DNA of 64,000 nt from Erythrobasidium yunnanense (taxonomy: Eukaryota; Basidiomycota; Cystobasidiomycetes; Erythrobasidiales; Erythrobasidiaceae): contig BCJC01000003.1 of the NCBI GenBank assembly GCA_001600175.1, positions 372,001 to 436,000 of the forward strand, in the 5' to 3' direction. The notes beneath the pieces are model-generated. The model searched no databases, was not told the DNA's origin, and saw only the letters and a list, made by a program, of their open reading frames with translations. Each line of letters starts with the position of its first letter. Positions within the stretch are counted from its first letter, which is position 1. This document shows positions 23,501-34,414 of the stretch, piece after piece. The position numbers and the translations under genes are program-made.

Positions 23501-26054
23501 TCTCCTGGACAACCTGCCGTTCCCGGAACCGCCTATCTGTCTGCTGCTTTCGACTACAACGTTGAGAATCAGTGGCGAAACTGGGGTATCCAGTTCGTCT
23601 TCTTCATTGGCTGGTCCATTCTTCAGATGCTCGCTGTCGAATTCTTCAAGCACGGTCGAGGCGCTCCAGCTATTCAGGTATTCAAACCCGAAAACAAAGA
23701 ACGCAAACAGCTCAACGAGAATTTACAAGCCAACAAGGAGAAATTCAGAAAAGGCGAAGCAGAGCAGGATCTCTCCGCACTCACGACTAGCAAGAAGCCG
23801 TTCACCTGGGAGAATGTTACTTACGATGTTCCGGTCAAGGGCGGACAGAAGAGACTACTTGACAATGTCTTCGGTTATGTCAAGCCCGGTACTCTCACAG
23901 CCCTCATGGGAAGTTCCGGTGCAGGAAAGACCACTCTTCTAGATGTCCTGGCTTCCAGGAAGACCGTCGGTGTCATTGGTGGAAATGTTCTGGTTAACGG
24001 TCGACCACCTCAAGCAGACTTCCAGAGAGGAACAGCTTACTGCGAACAACAAGACGTGCACGAGTTTACTGCGACAGTACGAGAGGCTTTCCGCTTCAGT
24101 GCTTACCTTCGTCAACCGGCACACATTTCTAAGGCAGAGAAAGACGCTTATGTCGAAGAGGTCATTCAGCTCCTGGAACTCGAAGATTTTGCAGATGCTA
24201 TGATAGGTTTCCCTGGATTCGGTATCTCTGTCGAGGCACGTAAGCGAGTGACGATCGGGGTCGAGCTATCCGCCAAGCCTCAACTTCTACTGTTCCTCGA
24301 TGAACCTACCTCAGGCCTTGACGGTCAGTCCGCATACAATCTTGTCCGTTTCCTGCGGAAGCTTGCTGCAGCCGGGCAAGCTATTCTATGTACGATTCAT
24401 CAGCCCAATGCCCTTCTATTCGAAAACTTCGACAAGCTCCTCTTGCTCAAGAGTGGTGGCCGTACTGTCTACTTTGGTGATATCGGCAAAGATTCCGTAC
24501 ATCTGCGGGAGTACTTCGCTCGAAACGGCGCTCAATGCCCTTCCGATGCCAATCCTGCCGAGTTTATGTTGGAAGCCATTGGAGCAGGAAGCAAACGCAA
24601 GATCGGTAACAAGGATTGGGCAGACAGATGGTTGGAATCCCAGAATTTTGCGACAGTCAAGCGGGAGATCGAGACTATCAACAAGGATGCTCTGGCCAAA
24701 GAAGATCGTATCGATGAGGATGCAGTCAAACAGTATGCAACACCTTTCATGACACAACTCAAGATAGTCTCAAGACGTACTATGATTGCATTTTATCGGA
24801 TGCCGGACTACGAGTTCACCAGACTTTTCAATCACATAACGATGTAAGGCTGGCCTTCGCTTCTTGTGCCCGCATCCATCTGACTCTTGCTTGCACAAAC
24901 AGCTCACTGCTGACTTCCCTCACCTTCCTAATGCTCGGCAATAATCTGGTCACGCTGCAATACCGTGTCTTCGACATTTTCATTGCAACGTGAGTGATCC
25001 TTGGCACACCGAATAGTATGTATACCAAATACAACTCCTACAGTGTCATGCCGGCTATCATCATTACGCAAATTGAGCCCATGTTCATCATGTCCCGGGT
25101 AACCTGTAAGTTCGGCTTATACACGGTTGAGGAATGATTCTCAGTACATACTGACTACTCTCTACTATATAGTCATCAGAGAAGCATCCAGTCGGATGTA
25201 CTCGCCCTACGTCTTCGCGCTCAGTCAATTGGCCGCCGAGAGTCCTTACAGTTTACTATGCGCCTTCGCCTACTGGATTTTGATGTGGTACCCATCTGGC
25301 TTCTTACGAGCGAGTGATCGTGCTGGCTATGCATTCTTTATGATCCTGGTCACCGAATTCTACTCTGTCACCCTCGGTCAGGCCATCGCGGCTCTAGCAC
25401 CGACCATGTTCATCGCAGCAACAGTCAACCCCTTCTTGCTGGTCATGTTGTGCGTATTCACGTACATGTATGTCTACTTAGCCCTATTTGGCTGACCACC
25501 GGTTTTTTTGGCCCCCGATCAGCTCCCTCTTTTGCGGAGTGACCATCCCACCTGCCAATCTACCGCACTTCTGGAGAGTCTGGATGTACGAGTTGAACCC
25601 GTTCACTCGCTTGATCAGCGGTCTCGTTACCACTGCTCTTCACGATCTGCCGATTTACTGCGAGCCTCAAGAATTCTTCCAATTCGCGCCCCCGGCCGAC
25701 CAGACCTGCGAGCAATGGGCAGGATCATACGTAGCGTCTGCAGGTGGGTACCTCAACAACCCAGCTGCTACCGACATATGCGAATACTGCACGTACCGAG
25801 TGGGAGACGACTTCTACCGAGGCCTGGGAATATGTGAGTCGCCAATAAGCCAGCGTATGATACCACACGACTCTGATATACGTGTGAATAGCCTTCGATG
25901 ACCGCTGGAGAGACCTGGGCATCTTCGTAAGTCATGCTGGCTTCTCGCGCTTAAGCACTGGGCTGACCATACTTATCGACAGATCGCCTATATCTTCTTC
26001 AATACATTCGTCACTGTCGTTGCATCGAGACTCCTTCGTTATGCCAAGCGATAG
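20570..26054 (+). CDS. Full-length PDR/CDR-type ABC multidrug transporter (ABCG)
   Basis: Plasma-membrane efflux pump with the (NBD-TMD)x2 layout. The hydrophilic N terminus has FDLLDFLVG near the PDR motif, then ALGVTWEDHSVVGAGG. NBD1 has the degenerate fungal Walker A GRPGSGCSTFLKT (Cys in place of Lys), signature VSGGERKRVSIAE and D-loop SWDNSTRGLDAST split by an intron. TMD1 spans about 22520-23230. NBD2 has canonical Walker A GSSGAGKTTLLDVLA, a diverged signature region (ISVEARKRVTIGVEL) and Walker B/D-loop LLLFLDEPTSGLDGQSA. TMD2 spans about 24770-25900, and the protein ends VVASRLLRYAKR at 26054. NBD asymmetry of this kind is typical of Pdr5-like pumps. About a dozen introns, including a 10-base micro-exon at 21365-21374 that joins AFKEEL to IFAPIMPIL. 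Substrates unknown. Confidence 0.93.
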
Positions 26055-26378
26055 ACGAAGATGCTCTAGATCGTCTTTCAGGTTCCTTCCGGCCTCGCCA
26101 TGATTGTGCTTCAATCCAATTCGCAGTAGAGTTCATCAAGTAGTCAGTCACTCATCATGGTGCACTAATCAGCATTGTTTCACTTTCGCTGCCTTTACTA
26201 CAAGTCGTTAGTCTAGATTCCGTCGCACTTTTAAAGTACCTATTAGAGCCAGCAATGAAGCACGTCGCTCAATCCGCGATTGTTTGTACTGCTCAATGCT
26301 ACCATTTCTCGAATACATTTGCTCAATCATTGCGAACTTTCCGACTTTCTTGCAAACTTTTCCCGGCGCCTCTTCTGC

Positions 26379-28348
26379 ATGACTTTTGACGGGGCAGCAT
26401 ATTATGGTCTTCCTACGGCAGGCTCGTCATCAGCACAAAATTACAACAATTATGCGCATAGTCACGCCGGTCCTTCTTCGAGTCGCGGAAACGGACGCGG
26501 TACCGGTCGAGGCAGAGGTCTCATAAACCGGCCAGCGCGGTCGCAACAGCAGTTCCAGCAGGGAAACTATCAGAATCAACAGTCAAACTACCCACAACAC
26601 GCTCAGAATGGCTCATATCCTCATGCGAACGGGTTTCAAGCTGCCGGGATGATGCAACCCATGTCTTATCAGAACGGTGTATGGCCTGGCTTCATGCAGC
26701 AACAGCCGCAGCCCATCATGCCTCAGTATGACCAAGGGAGAATGCAACATCAACTGCCTATGAAGCCTCAAGCTGCTTTTCAGCAGCAACAGCAGCCAAG
26801 CCAGGCGTGGCATCAACAGTCTTTACCGACGTACTCCAACTTTCCCAACCTACCTACCTTCCATTCTCCATCCCACCAATTCAACGCTCAAGGCTATGGC
26901 ATCAGTCCGACAGCATATAGCTATTCCTCCCAGTCCAATTCTGCTCAAGCACAACCAATTCCGCAAGAAGAAGCTCCTGCAGCACCTGTCTCGATATCTC
27001 GATCGCTACAGCAAGGGTCATCAGAGATCCCTTACACAAAGCCTAGTACGAGCAAGCCCTACTGCCAGCTGTGCAAGCGGTCCTTCATTTCACCTGTCCA
27101 TCTTATAGCCCACCAGCGGAACGAGCATGTCCGCTGTTGTAAGGCCAGTGAAGGGTGTACCTTCGAGGGCTTGCCAGACATGGTGGAGATACACGAACAG
27201 GATCGACACCTGATATTCCGCCCAGGTGCAAAACCAGAAGTTACAAAACCTGATGGGCCGCAGAAGTGAGTCCTTTCTGAGTACAAAGCATGCCAAGTAT
27301 GCTGAGAGGTTCTTCTAGCGCTCGAATACAAGGATGTAACGTCAGCCTGGACACGGAGGAAGATATCGCCAAATGGATCGAAGAGCGTAAGCGCAAATGG
27401 CCAACTTCCAAGAACGCAGAAGCGAAAGCCGAGCGAGATGCGAAACGAAGAGCATATAATGAGGCTTCGCCAGCCAACACCTGGCAGAGAAACGCACCGG
27501 CAGAACAGCGCGGTAGAGGTGCAGCCAGGGCTCGCGGAACACGAGGTGGTCGAGGCCGAGATACAAATAGAGATGCGGGAATTCCTTTCTCCGCCGAGCC
27601 TCTCCCCGATGATGTACTGCGAGACCAGCCTGCGCCTCAGCAGACACAAGTCGCAACCATCGATGCAGCCAGCGACTCGTGTTCCGCACACGATTCTGAT
27701 CTCGACGAGGAGGAGGAAGCTCGGATAGCTATGGGTCTGATCAGATCGTCTAGACCAGCTGCAGGTCCCTCGATACAACCAGCAGACTCCGAGGGCATAT
27801 CGGCGGGACCGAACAATGCTTCAAGCGATCACAGCGATGACGAGGACGCTAGAGAGGAGTCGGATAGTGATGACTCGGGACCTGAAATGGAAGACGCGAA
27901 GATGGAAGTCGTGTCTGCGCAGGCGGAACATGAGGATTTACCGCGGCCTAGCGCTCAGCAGCCTTACAAGCCGAAACCCTGTAATGCTTGGGTATCGACT
28001 GGCAACTGCAAGTTTGGCAAACGATGTACCTTCTCACACGATCCTTCCGCTCGTGGCAGTGCAAGAAAACAGCCTAAGGCTCCTCCACCTCCGCCCGTAA
28101 ACCCTTTCGAACGAGATGGCCTGCTGGGCAAGCTTCTGCACAACGAGATCAAGCACGAAATGTCAGACTTGTGCCAAGTCATCGATTTTCTGGCTAGAAA
28201 CTCATGGCTCGAACACGTGGAATTGTACCCAGGCCACAAGGAAGAGGTCGAGAACCGTATCAGGGTGGTGAAAGAGAAGGAAAGTCAGCAGGAAGGAAGC
28301 ATAGGCGGAGAAGAAATCATCGAGAGATTGGGCGAGACGCTTCAGTGA
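26379..28348 (+). CDS. NUFIP1/Rsa1-like box C/D snoRNP assembly factor
   Basis: Nuclear scaffold that, in the known family, bridges Snu13/15.5K and the R2TP chaperone during box C/D snoRNP assembly. Two exons (26379-27265 and 27319-28348). The N-terminal part is Gln/Asn/Gly-rich with RG repeats (RGNGRGTGRGRG). A C2H2-type finger follows: YCQLCKRSFISPVHLIAHQ. Just after the intron comes the NUFIP core IQGCNVSLDTEEDIAKWIEE with RKRKWPTSKN. An acidic stretch leads to a C-terminal CCCH finger (CNAWVSTGNCKFGKRCTFSH) and a conserved helix region. The same frame is open 33 codons upstream of the chosen ATG at 26379, but that extension lacks family likeness. Assignment rests on the NUFIP block and finger order. 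Confidence 0.87.
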
Positions 28349-28875
28349 ATGCTAGTAATCCGTAGGATGCTAGGCGTTGTTGTATCAAAACTAGCATAGG
28401 CTTTACATTCCGTCAACAACGAGACACAGGAGACTACAGCATAATATGACCATCACTCTACGAAGCCCTACACTCAAGTTTGAATCGACGACCAAGCGTC
28501 TTTGTGCTGGCGGGTATGAGCTGGTTCCTAAAGCGTTCTTCTTGCAGTCTTATATAAATGAACGCAGGTGCTAGATGTGGTATTATGTGCATCGCCCCGC
28601 TGCCTGAAGTTCTGCGTTTGATGGTCGTTGAAATGAATGGAAAAAATGGACAGACAAGCCGGAAAGCATGGGATCCAGGTGAAGAGCGGACATCAGATAT
28701 ATCTCTTGTTGCGTTGGAGCATGATCTCTTCTCTTGTTACGTGCTGTGACTTCGAGGATTTCGACGTTCTGGAGCGAAGGAGACCCATGAGCCTTTGATT
28801 TCATACGATAAAGAGCATTCTTCAACAGCGAGCAGGGATCTATAAAGACCTGTAAATGCTACTCGTAGCAGCTCA
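28349..28875. other. Intergenic region
   Basis: This holds the 3' region of the NUFIP gene and the promoter of Yos1. No coding frame with family likeness is present. Confidence 0.4.
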
Positions 28876-29335
28876 ATGGCCTTTGGGTACCGTCATCAAC
28901 GCCAGGCAGTAAGCGAGCCTTTCGAGCTGATACGTGTGCGCACTTCTAGATTCTTCAACGCGCTGTATGCGGCTCTACTGCTCGTCAATGCGGTAGCAGT
29001 ACTCAATGAAGACAGATTTCTAGCCAAAAGTAAGCTTGATTCACAGGCTTTATCAGATAGCTGACTTGAACACCACGTTGCAGTCGGATGGTCGCGCTCA
29101 GCTGTCAACGGGCCGCAGTTCCAGCAGTATGGCGGTGATACAAACTTCGGATCACCTCAAGAAGGGCCTGGCGTCAAAGCTAGGCTGGTCAATCTGATAG
29201 GCGCCGTAAGAATGGTCATGCGAAGTGAGCGCATCTCAAGCATGCTAGTGATGAGCGAGCTGCTGACGTGAGGCGTTCTTAGTTCCTCTGATACCCCTCA
29301 ATATTGTTGTCATCCTGTACAAGCTGGTCTGGTAA
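28876..29335 (+). CDS. YOS1: Yos1 / IER3IP1-like ER-Golgi transport protein
   Basis: Small integral membrane protein of the Yip1-Yif1 complex needed for ER-to-Golgi vesicle traffic. Four exons: 28876-28886, 28950-29029, 29084-29224 and 29283-29335. Together they give 94 residues with a frame-perfect total of 285 bases. The 11-base first exon (MAFG) splices to FFNALYAALLLVNAVAVL and NEDRFLAKIGW, the family's hallmark N-terminal membrane segment. The second half has VKARLVNLIGAVRMVMR and a C-terminal hydrophobic segment IPLNIVVILYKLVW. The unspliced frame from the same ATG would give an unrelated soluble start, so the first intron (GTACCG...TCTAG) is needed. It converges on Sec31, 129 bases away. 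Confidence 0.92.
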
Positions 29336-29464
29336 ATCGTGATGCACGGGAAAACTGAAGAAGTAGTCTTTTCATTCTTTCATTACAATGTCGTAACACA
29401 AGCATAGCGGTTCCTCTATCGTGTCGGGACCTTCTTACCCAAACTTCGTTCGTTGCTCTTGCGC

Positions 29465-32400
29465 TCATCCGCGTCGAGCGGGTGGAGGAGGTACGAATGC
29501 CGGCTGCTGCTGTTGCGGAGGCTGCTGGTTACCCTGCGGAGGTCCATATTGACCTTGCTGCATCTGCTGCGGTGGGGGACCTTGCTGTCCATAATGTTGC
29601 TGAGGCTGCTGGGGATGACCCTGTTGAGGAGGGCCGAACCGCTGCTGCTGAGGAGGCATGTTGTTGGGCATGCCCTGAGGAGGGGACTGCATTCGCATCT
29701 GAGGTGGCAGATTGTTCTGCTGCTGCTGACCTGGCGGGCCCTGACCAGGTCGCTGCTGCATTCCCATTGGCGGAGGCGGCTGCATGTTCCCTTGACCCTG
29801 ACCTGGCAGGTACTGCTGTTGCTGCTGTGGTGGTAGCGCAGGACGTCCTTGCTGCATTTGCTGAGGTGGCAAGCCTTGTTGCTGCTGCATAGGTGGTTGC
29901 GCACCCCTGGGAGGAGGAGGCGCTACAAACTGCTGCGCTGGTGTTTTGTTGGCGCCTCTGCTAGGAGGAGGTGGTGGAACATTGCCAGGTCCGGCTCCGC
30001 CAGCTTGAGGACCTGGGAAGCCAGAAGGTCCGCCATATGCAGCAGGCGATTGCGGGCCGGCATTGGGGAAAGGCGAGAAGATAGGAGCTACAGCCGCGCG
30101 ACTGCCTGCAGCCGACCCTGTGCGTTTCGGTGCTACGAGCGGTGCATCCTATATTGTACAGAAAGATCAGCTGATGCTCGATTAGAGGAGTGAAAAAGGA
30201 CTAACATTCCAGCCACCGACAGGCGCCTTCTTGATGGGAGGTGGAGGAATGGCAGCGGGCTGCTGGTTCATTGGCTGTTGTTGTTGTGGAGCACCGTAAG
30301 GCCCACTATTCATCGGCGTCGGGATTTGCGGTACGAAGGAAGTTGGGTTATAGCTGTTTGTCTGCTGATAGCCGTTCGTATTTGGCTGATAGTCGCTAGT
30401 GGGTGCATATGGATTGGACTGCTGGTTGAAGCTGGGTTGATTTTGTGCCATCGAGGTAGATGGCGCGTAAGGGTCTTGATAGCCTGATTGCGGGACTTGC
30501 TGCGCTTGCTGCATTGTCTGCTGCTGCTGCTGCTGCGCCATGCCATTGTATCCAGTCTGCCCACCATAGTAGGAAGATTGAGCCTGCACAGCAGGAGTCT
30601 GATATGCAGGCTTGCTAGTTGCAGCTTGTCGGAGTTGTTGCGATACAGACGGAGCTAGTAAAAGGACAATCAGATTATGTGTCTCTCGCAAGAGCAAGCG
30701 GGCTTACCAGCGATCTTCTGACCAGTCGTTACTTGCAGCCGCTCGCGGGTGGACACGCCAGCTCCTGGAGAGACGTATTCTGCAGGAGTAAGAGCGGCAT
30801 ACCTGACTGCAAGCGTGACGAGACCCTGCGCTGCGAGGAGTTCCGCATACTCGCTATATTTATCGTAGAGTTGGGCGAGCTTATATGTTCTATCTCCACC
30901 TTCACTCTCGCTGGCCGTCGCAGGCTGAGCAAGCTCAGTGTCCACGTACGCGACAGCGCTGATGAAGACTGTGACCTTCTCAACGAAAGATTGTAGGGCC
31001 TGCGCATGAGCGGTATATCGAGCGGAAGAGGACAAAGTCTTTCCATCACCGCCTAGGCTCTCCTCAATTGCTTTCTCTTCTTCCCGCATCTCTTCGATCC
31101 ATATATTGATGACCTTCTCGAGCCTTCCTGCTGCCAAATAGCAGAGGACAGCGCTCCGTCTCTGCTCGAGAGCCGCCTCACTGCTTCCTGTCCCAGCTGA
31201 TCTGGCTACGCTCAACTGGTATTCTAGTCTCTGCCCAAGCTGCTCCACCAAAGTAGGATAGTCTTCCGTTTTAGCAAACGTGCAGAGGACAACGAAGATT
31301 TCTTGCCAGTCTCCCAAATCGGCATTCTGCACAACGTCGGTAAGGTCGTCTGAGATTATAGATTGGAAGAGACGAAGGTAAGGCAGAGAAGTAGTGCGGC
31401 GCTCGAAGTATGCCTTTTGCGTCTTGGCCAAGAGGTCTGATCCCCCTCGAACAGCTAGAAGGAGCGCATCGGCGAATCTGTCGGCGGACAGACATAGTGA
31501 TACGGCAGACTCGAAGTCGCCGAGCACCAATGCTCGTGTAAGCAGTCTATCGGCTTCAGATTCGTCTTGCGGGTAGATGCTGAATGTTGTAGGCTTAGGA
31601 CCATCGCTAGCCGATGAAGAAGGTCGAGAACCGATTGTTGCAGCAATGGAGGATCCAGCCCGTTCGACATGGTGTTGGGTGAGATTGAAGCGCTCGGAAA
31701 GGGAAGGCAGCCTGGCGCTGGTAGAGGGTGTGTCCGTAGCATTGAGCTGGGAGTAGAAGTCTGCGGCAGCCTGCTGCTGAGCATTGCCTGGAGCGTTATC
31801 GTCTCCAAACAAGCTGGGTTCTGTAACTTCTGATTCCGCACCTCCAATCTTGGTAGTTGCGTCCGAAGCGATGCTTGTGCTTGCGTCTGTTTCTGACGTT
31901 GTAGCATCGCTGACGGAGCTGTTGGGTCCTCTCGATTCTTGTGCAGCGGCTCCTTCTCCTTCTGATGAGCCGGACATAGCATCAGTTGCGTTTGTCGACT
32001 GGTCGGCGAACGTGACGAGTGGCTCTCTAGCAATGCTGCCGCCGTCATCACCATCACCAGAGTCTGAAGAACCTGGCTTGCGATTGCCCATGCCTAGTGG
32101 AAGCTCGCTCGGTCTGCATGTCGAAGACTTGAAGGACTTGATGGCTTCCTCTACGCCCTTCTTGACGTGCTCTTTCGAGAAACCTAGCAGAGTGACTAGC
32201 TCATCCTTCGAGTCTGCCCGGAATAAGGAAGACAACAGTTTCCAATTCTCCAGCTCTTCCTGCTTGGCTTTCGAGCCTGGCGCTTCCCTCTCCACATCTC
32301 CACCAGCTTTCTTGCTTTCGCAAAACTCGGAGAGGGTTTGTGATTGCTTGGCCTCGTCTAATCTGACAGCTCTTTCGACAATGTCTGATTCGGTGACGAC

Positions 32401-34083
32401 TTGGTGAACTTTCACGCTTGTGCTGGCAGTAGGAGGGAGATTAGGCGCGGCAGCCTGTAGAATTGTATTTGTCGCTGTAGCAAGCTTTCCTCCAAAGCCG
32501 AAACTTGATGAAGCAGGTCTGCGAAGCCAGCGTGGAGGCTGTTTGAGGGAAACTCCGGGATGTACTTGTGCAGCCAGATTGCTCAAATTGCCTGCACTGA
32601 AGATATCGGCAGCATTGTCTGGTTGAGGTTGTTGTACTCCAGTAGGCTCAGTGGGTGCTGCCGTATTCTGAAGGGAAGTGATGTTGATCTTGCCATCGAA
32701 GGATGCCGTAGCGACGTATGAAGGGTTTCGAGGGCATGATGCTACTTCGAAAGACCAGTTCGTAGTAGCAGGTAGCTAAAGAATTCGCTTAGTATGATAT
32801 GAAAGCTTGTGCGCTCAGTCCACGTACTTCGCCAACCATCTCGCCGGTAGAGGGATTCCATGCTAGCGTTCGGCAGTCTTTTCCGCACGAGAAGAGTAGC
32901 TCTGGATCTTGGGCGCACCAATCCAACGATAGTACACCTTTCTCGTGTCCGGCGAGCACCTGTGTGAGCAGAATCAGTACACAATCTCCATCGCCCATCT
33001 TGCTCCGCGACATACTCTTTCGGGCGTCCGGTAGTTTCGCAAATCCCATACGAGTATCACAGGCGCTGAGTCGTCTTCTGAAGCTGTTATGACACGTGTA
33101 CCCTGAGAGACCACTCCCAGTCAACATCGGATATAGCAACGTGATTCGGCCTGCTCACCCTCTCTGGATGCCAGCATACAGCGCTGACAGGTTTCGGGCC
33201 TTGCGAATAGACTGATCCTTGACCTCCAAGGTAGCTGAGGTGAATGACCTCCTGTCTGCCCTTGAGATCCCAAACGACCGTGCTTCCAGAAGCTGAAGCT
33301 GTTGCGAGGATATGTGCGACGCTTGGATTCCATGATAGAGCCGTAATGTCTGTCAAGTGCCGCGACTTGTTTGCGGAAGGGCCGTAAGGCTTGGTGAGAT
33401 TCTTTGTGTCCCAGATGAAGATCTAGGAAAGACACTTAGCATGTATAGAGGCTAATAACAAGAGGGGTGTACATACCTCTGCTTCCGTTGCTCCTGATGC
33501 GAACAAGCTGGGCTGGAGAGGGTTCCAAGCGAGGCCGCGAACGGTACCTTTGTGTCTATCCGTGTTGAAGATGGAGGCTCTGGCACGACCAGACCATCAT
33601 TAGTATATTATTACTACTGAGTTCTCGTACGTGTGCGAACTCACTCCTCGCTCTGGCCAGCCAGGATCTTTGCTGGATCCCATAGCCCGACCTGGCCATT
33701 CTCCATGCCCGCTGCGATGACACCTTCAGGTCTTCCATCCGTAGGAACGTTCCATGCCAGGCAATTGAAGCTGTAAACATCGTAGCATCAGCGTTCTGAA
33801 GCGCCGCGTCGACGCCCTCCGTTCAGCCCCATTCAAGCGCAGGGAAACTGTTTGCAGCATCGTTTCTGGATGATCAGACTTACCGTGCATTGGCTGATAC
33901 GCGACCTCTGCAAGCCTGGTCGCCGTCCTGGTCGCTGAAGGCATCCCATAGCTCGAGGCTCCCAGAACTGCTGAACGATTCGTCGAGGGCGCCGCTGACC
34001 GTTCCCGTAGCCAGCAAAGGCGAAGTTCTTCTGCTTTTTGACCACGCAAATGTCGCTGTTCGCGGCACTGAATGGCTGCTCAT
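29465..34083 (-). CDS. SEC31: Sec31, outer-coat subunit of COPII
   Basis: COPII cage protein acting with Sec13 on ER exit sites. The ATG at 34083 gives [10 protein letters not shown], the usual start of the first WD40 blade. Blades continue through [25 protein letters not shown] repeats, [19 protein letters not shown] and [11 protein letters not shown] to about 32700. Then come the Sec13-binding region and the helical ACE1-type domain ([35 protein letters not shown]) within one long exon, 32586 to about 30713. After an intron near 30662-30712 there is a long Pro/Gln-rich region with polyQ runs and PPPP motifs expected to bind Sec23. The ORF stops at 29465 after PPPPARRG. No SRA1-like C-terminal helical domain is visible before the stop. 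Confidence 0.92.
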
Positions 34084-34414
34084 TGTGCGCAGATGGTTGG
34101 GCCAGAATCAAGCAAGGTACGGATTCGACACGTAGCGCGACGAAACTGGCGACCTCGGTCTTAGCGGCGACTATCGTACTCTCCTTTGGCCTACGATGCA
34201 ATTGGCGAAGCCAATAGACTAGCAGAGTGATTCTGCGCATGATCCTGAAGTATGTATATTGCTGATTTACAAATCCCATAACCCTATGTACAGAGGTTGC
34301 AGCTATTGTGCCTATTGATGGATGCGTATACGCAGAGCATAGCTAGCTTTGAGCCTTTCTTCCCAATTGGGCCAGATGACCTGGTTTCCGAAGACCGAAA
34401 AAATGTAGGAACAA

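Noticed and set aside
23385-23942. Second plus-strand frame within the PDR transporter
   Set aside because: It is an out-of-frame shadow of the exon carrying NBD2; no motif is present.
24220-24260. Apparent loss of function in PDR NBD2 from the diverged signature
   Set aside because: Degenerate Walker A in NBD1 and a diverged signature in NBD2 are the normal asymmetric arrangement in fungal PDR pumps.
29453-29892. Two plus-strand frames rich in Leu/Arg and Ala/Glu
   Set aside because: They are the complement of CAG-rich polyQ coding sequence at the Sec31 C terminus, so the composition is forced.
31784-32407. 207-codon plus-strand frame
   Set aside because: It lies wholly inside the long Sec31 exon on the other strand and resembles nothing.
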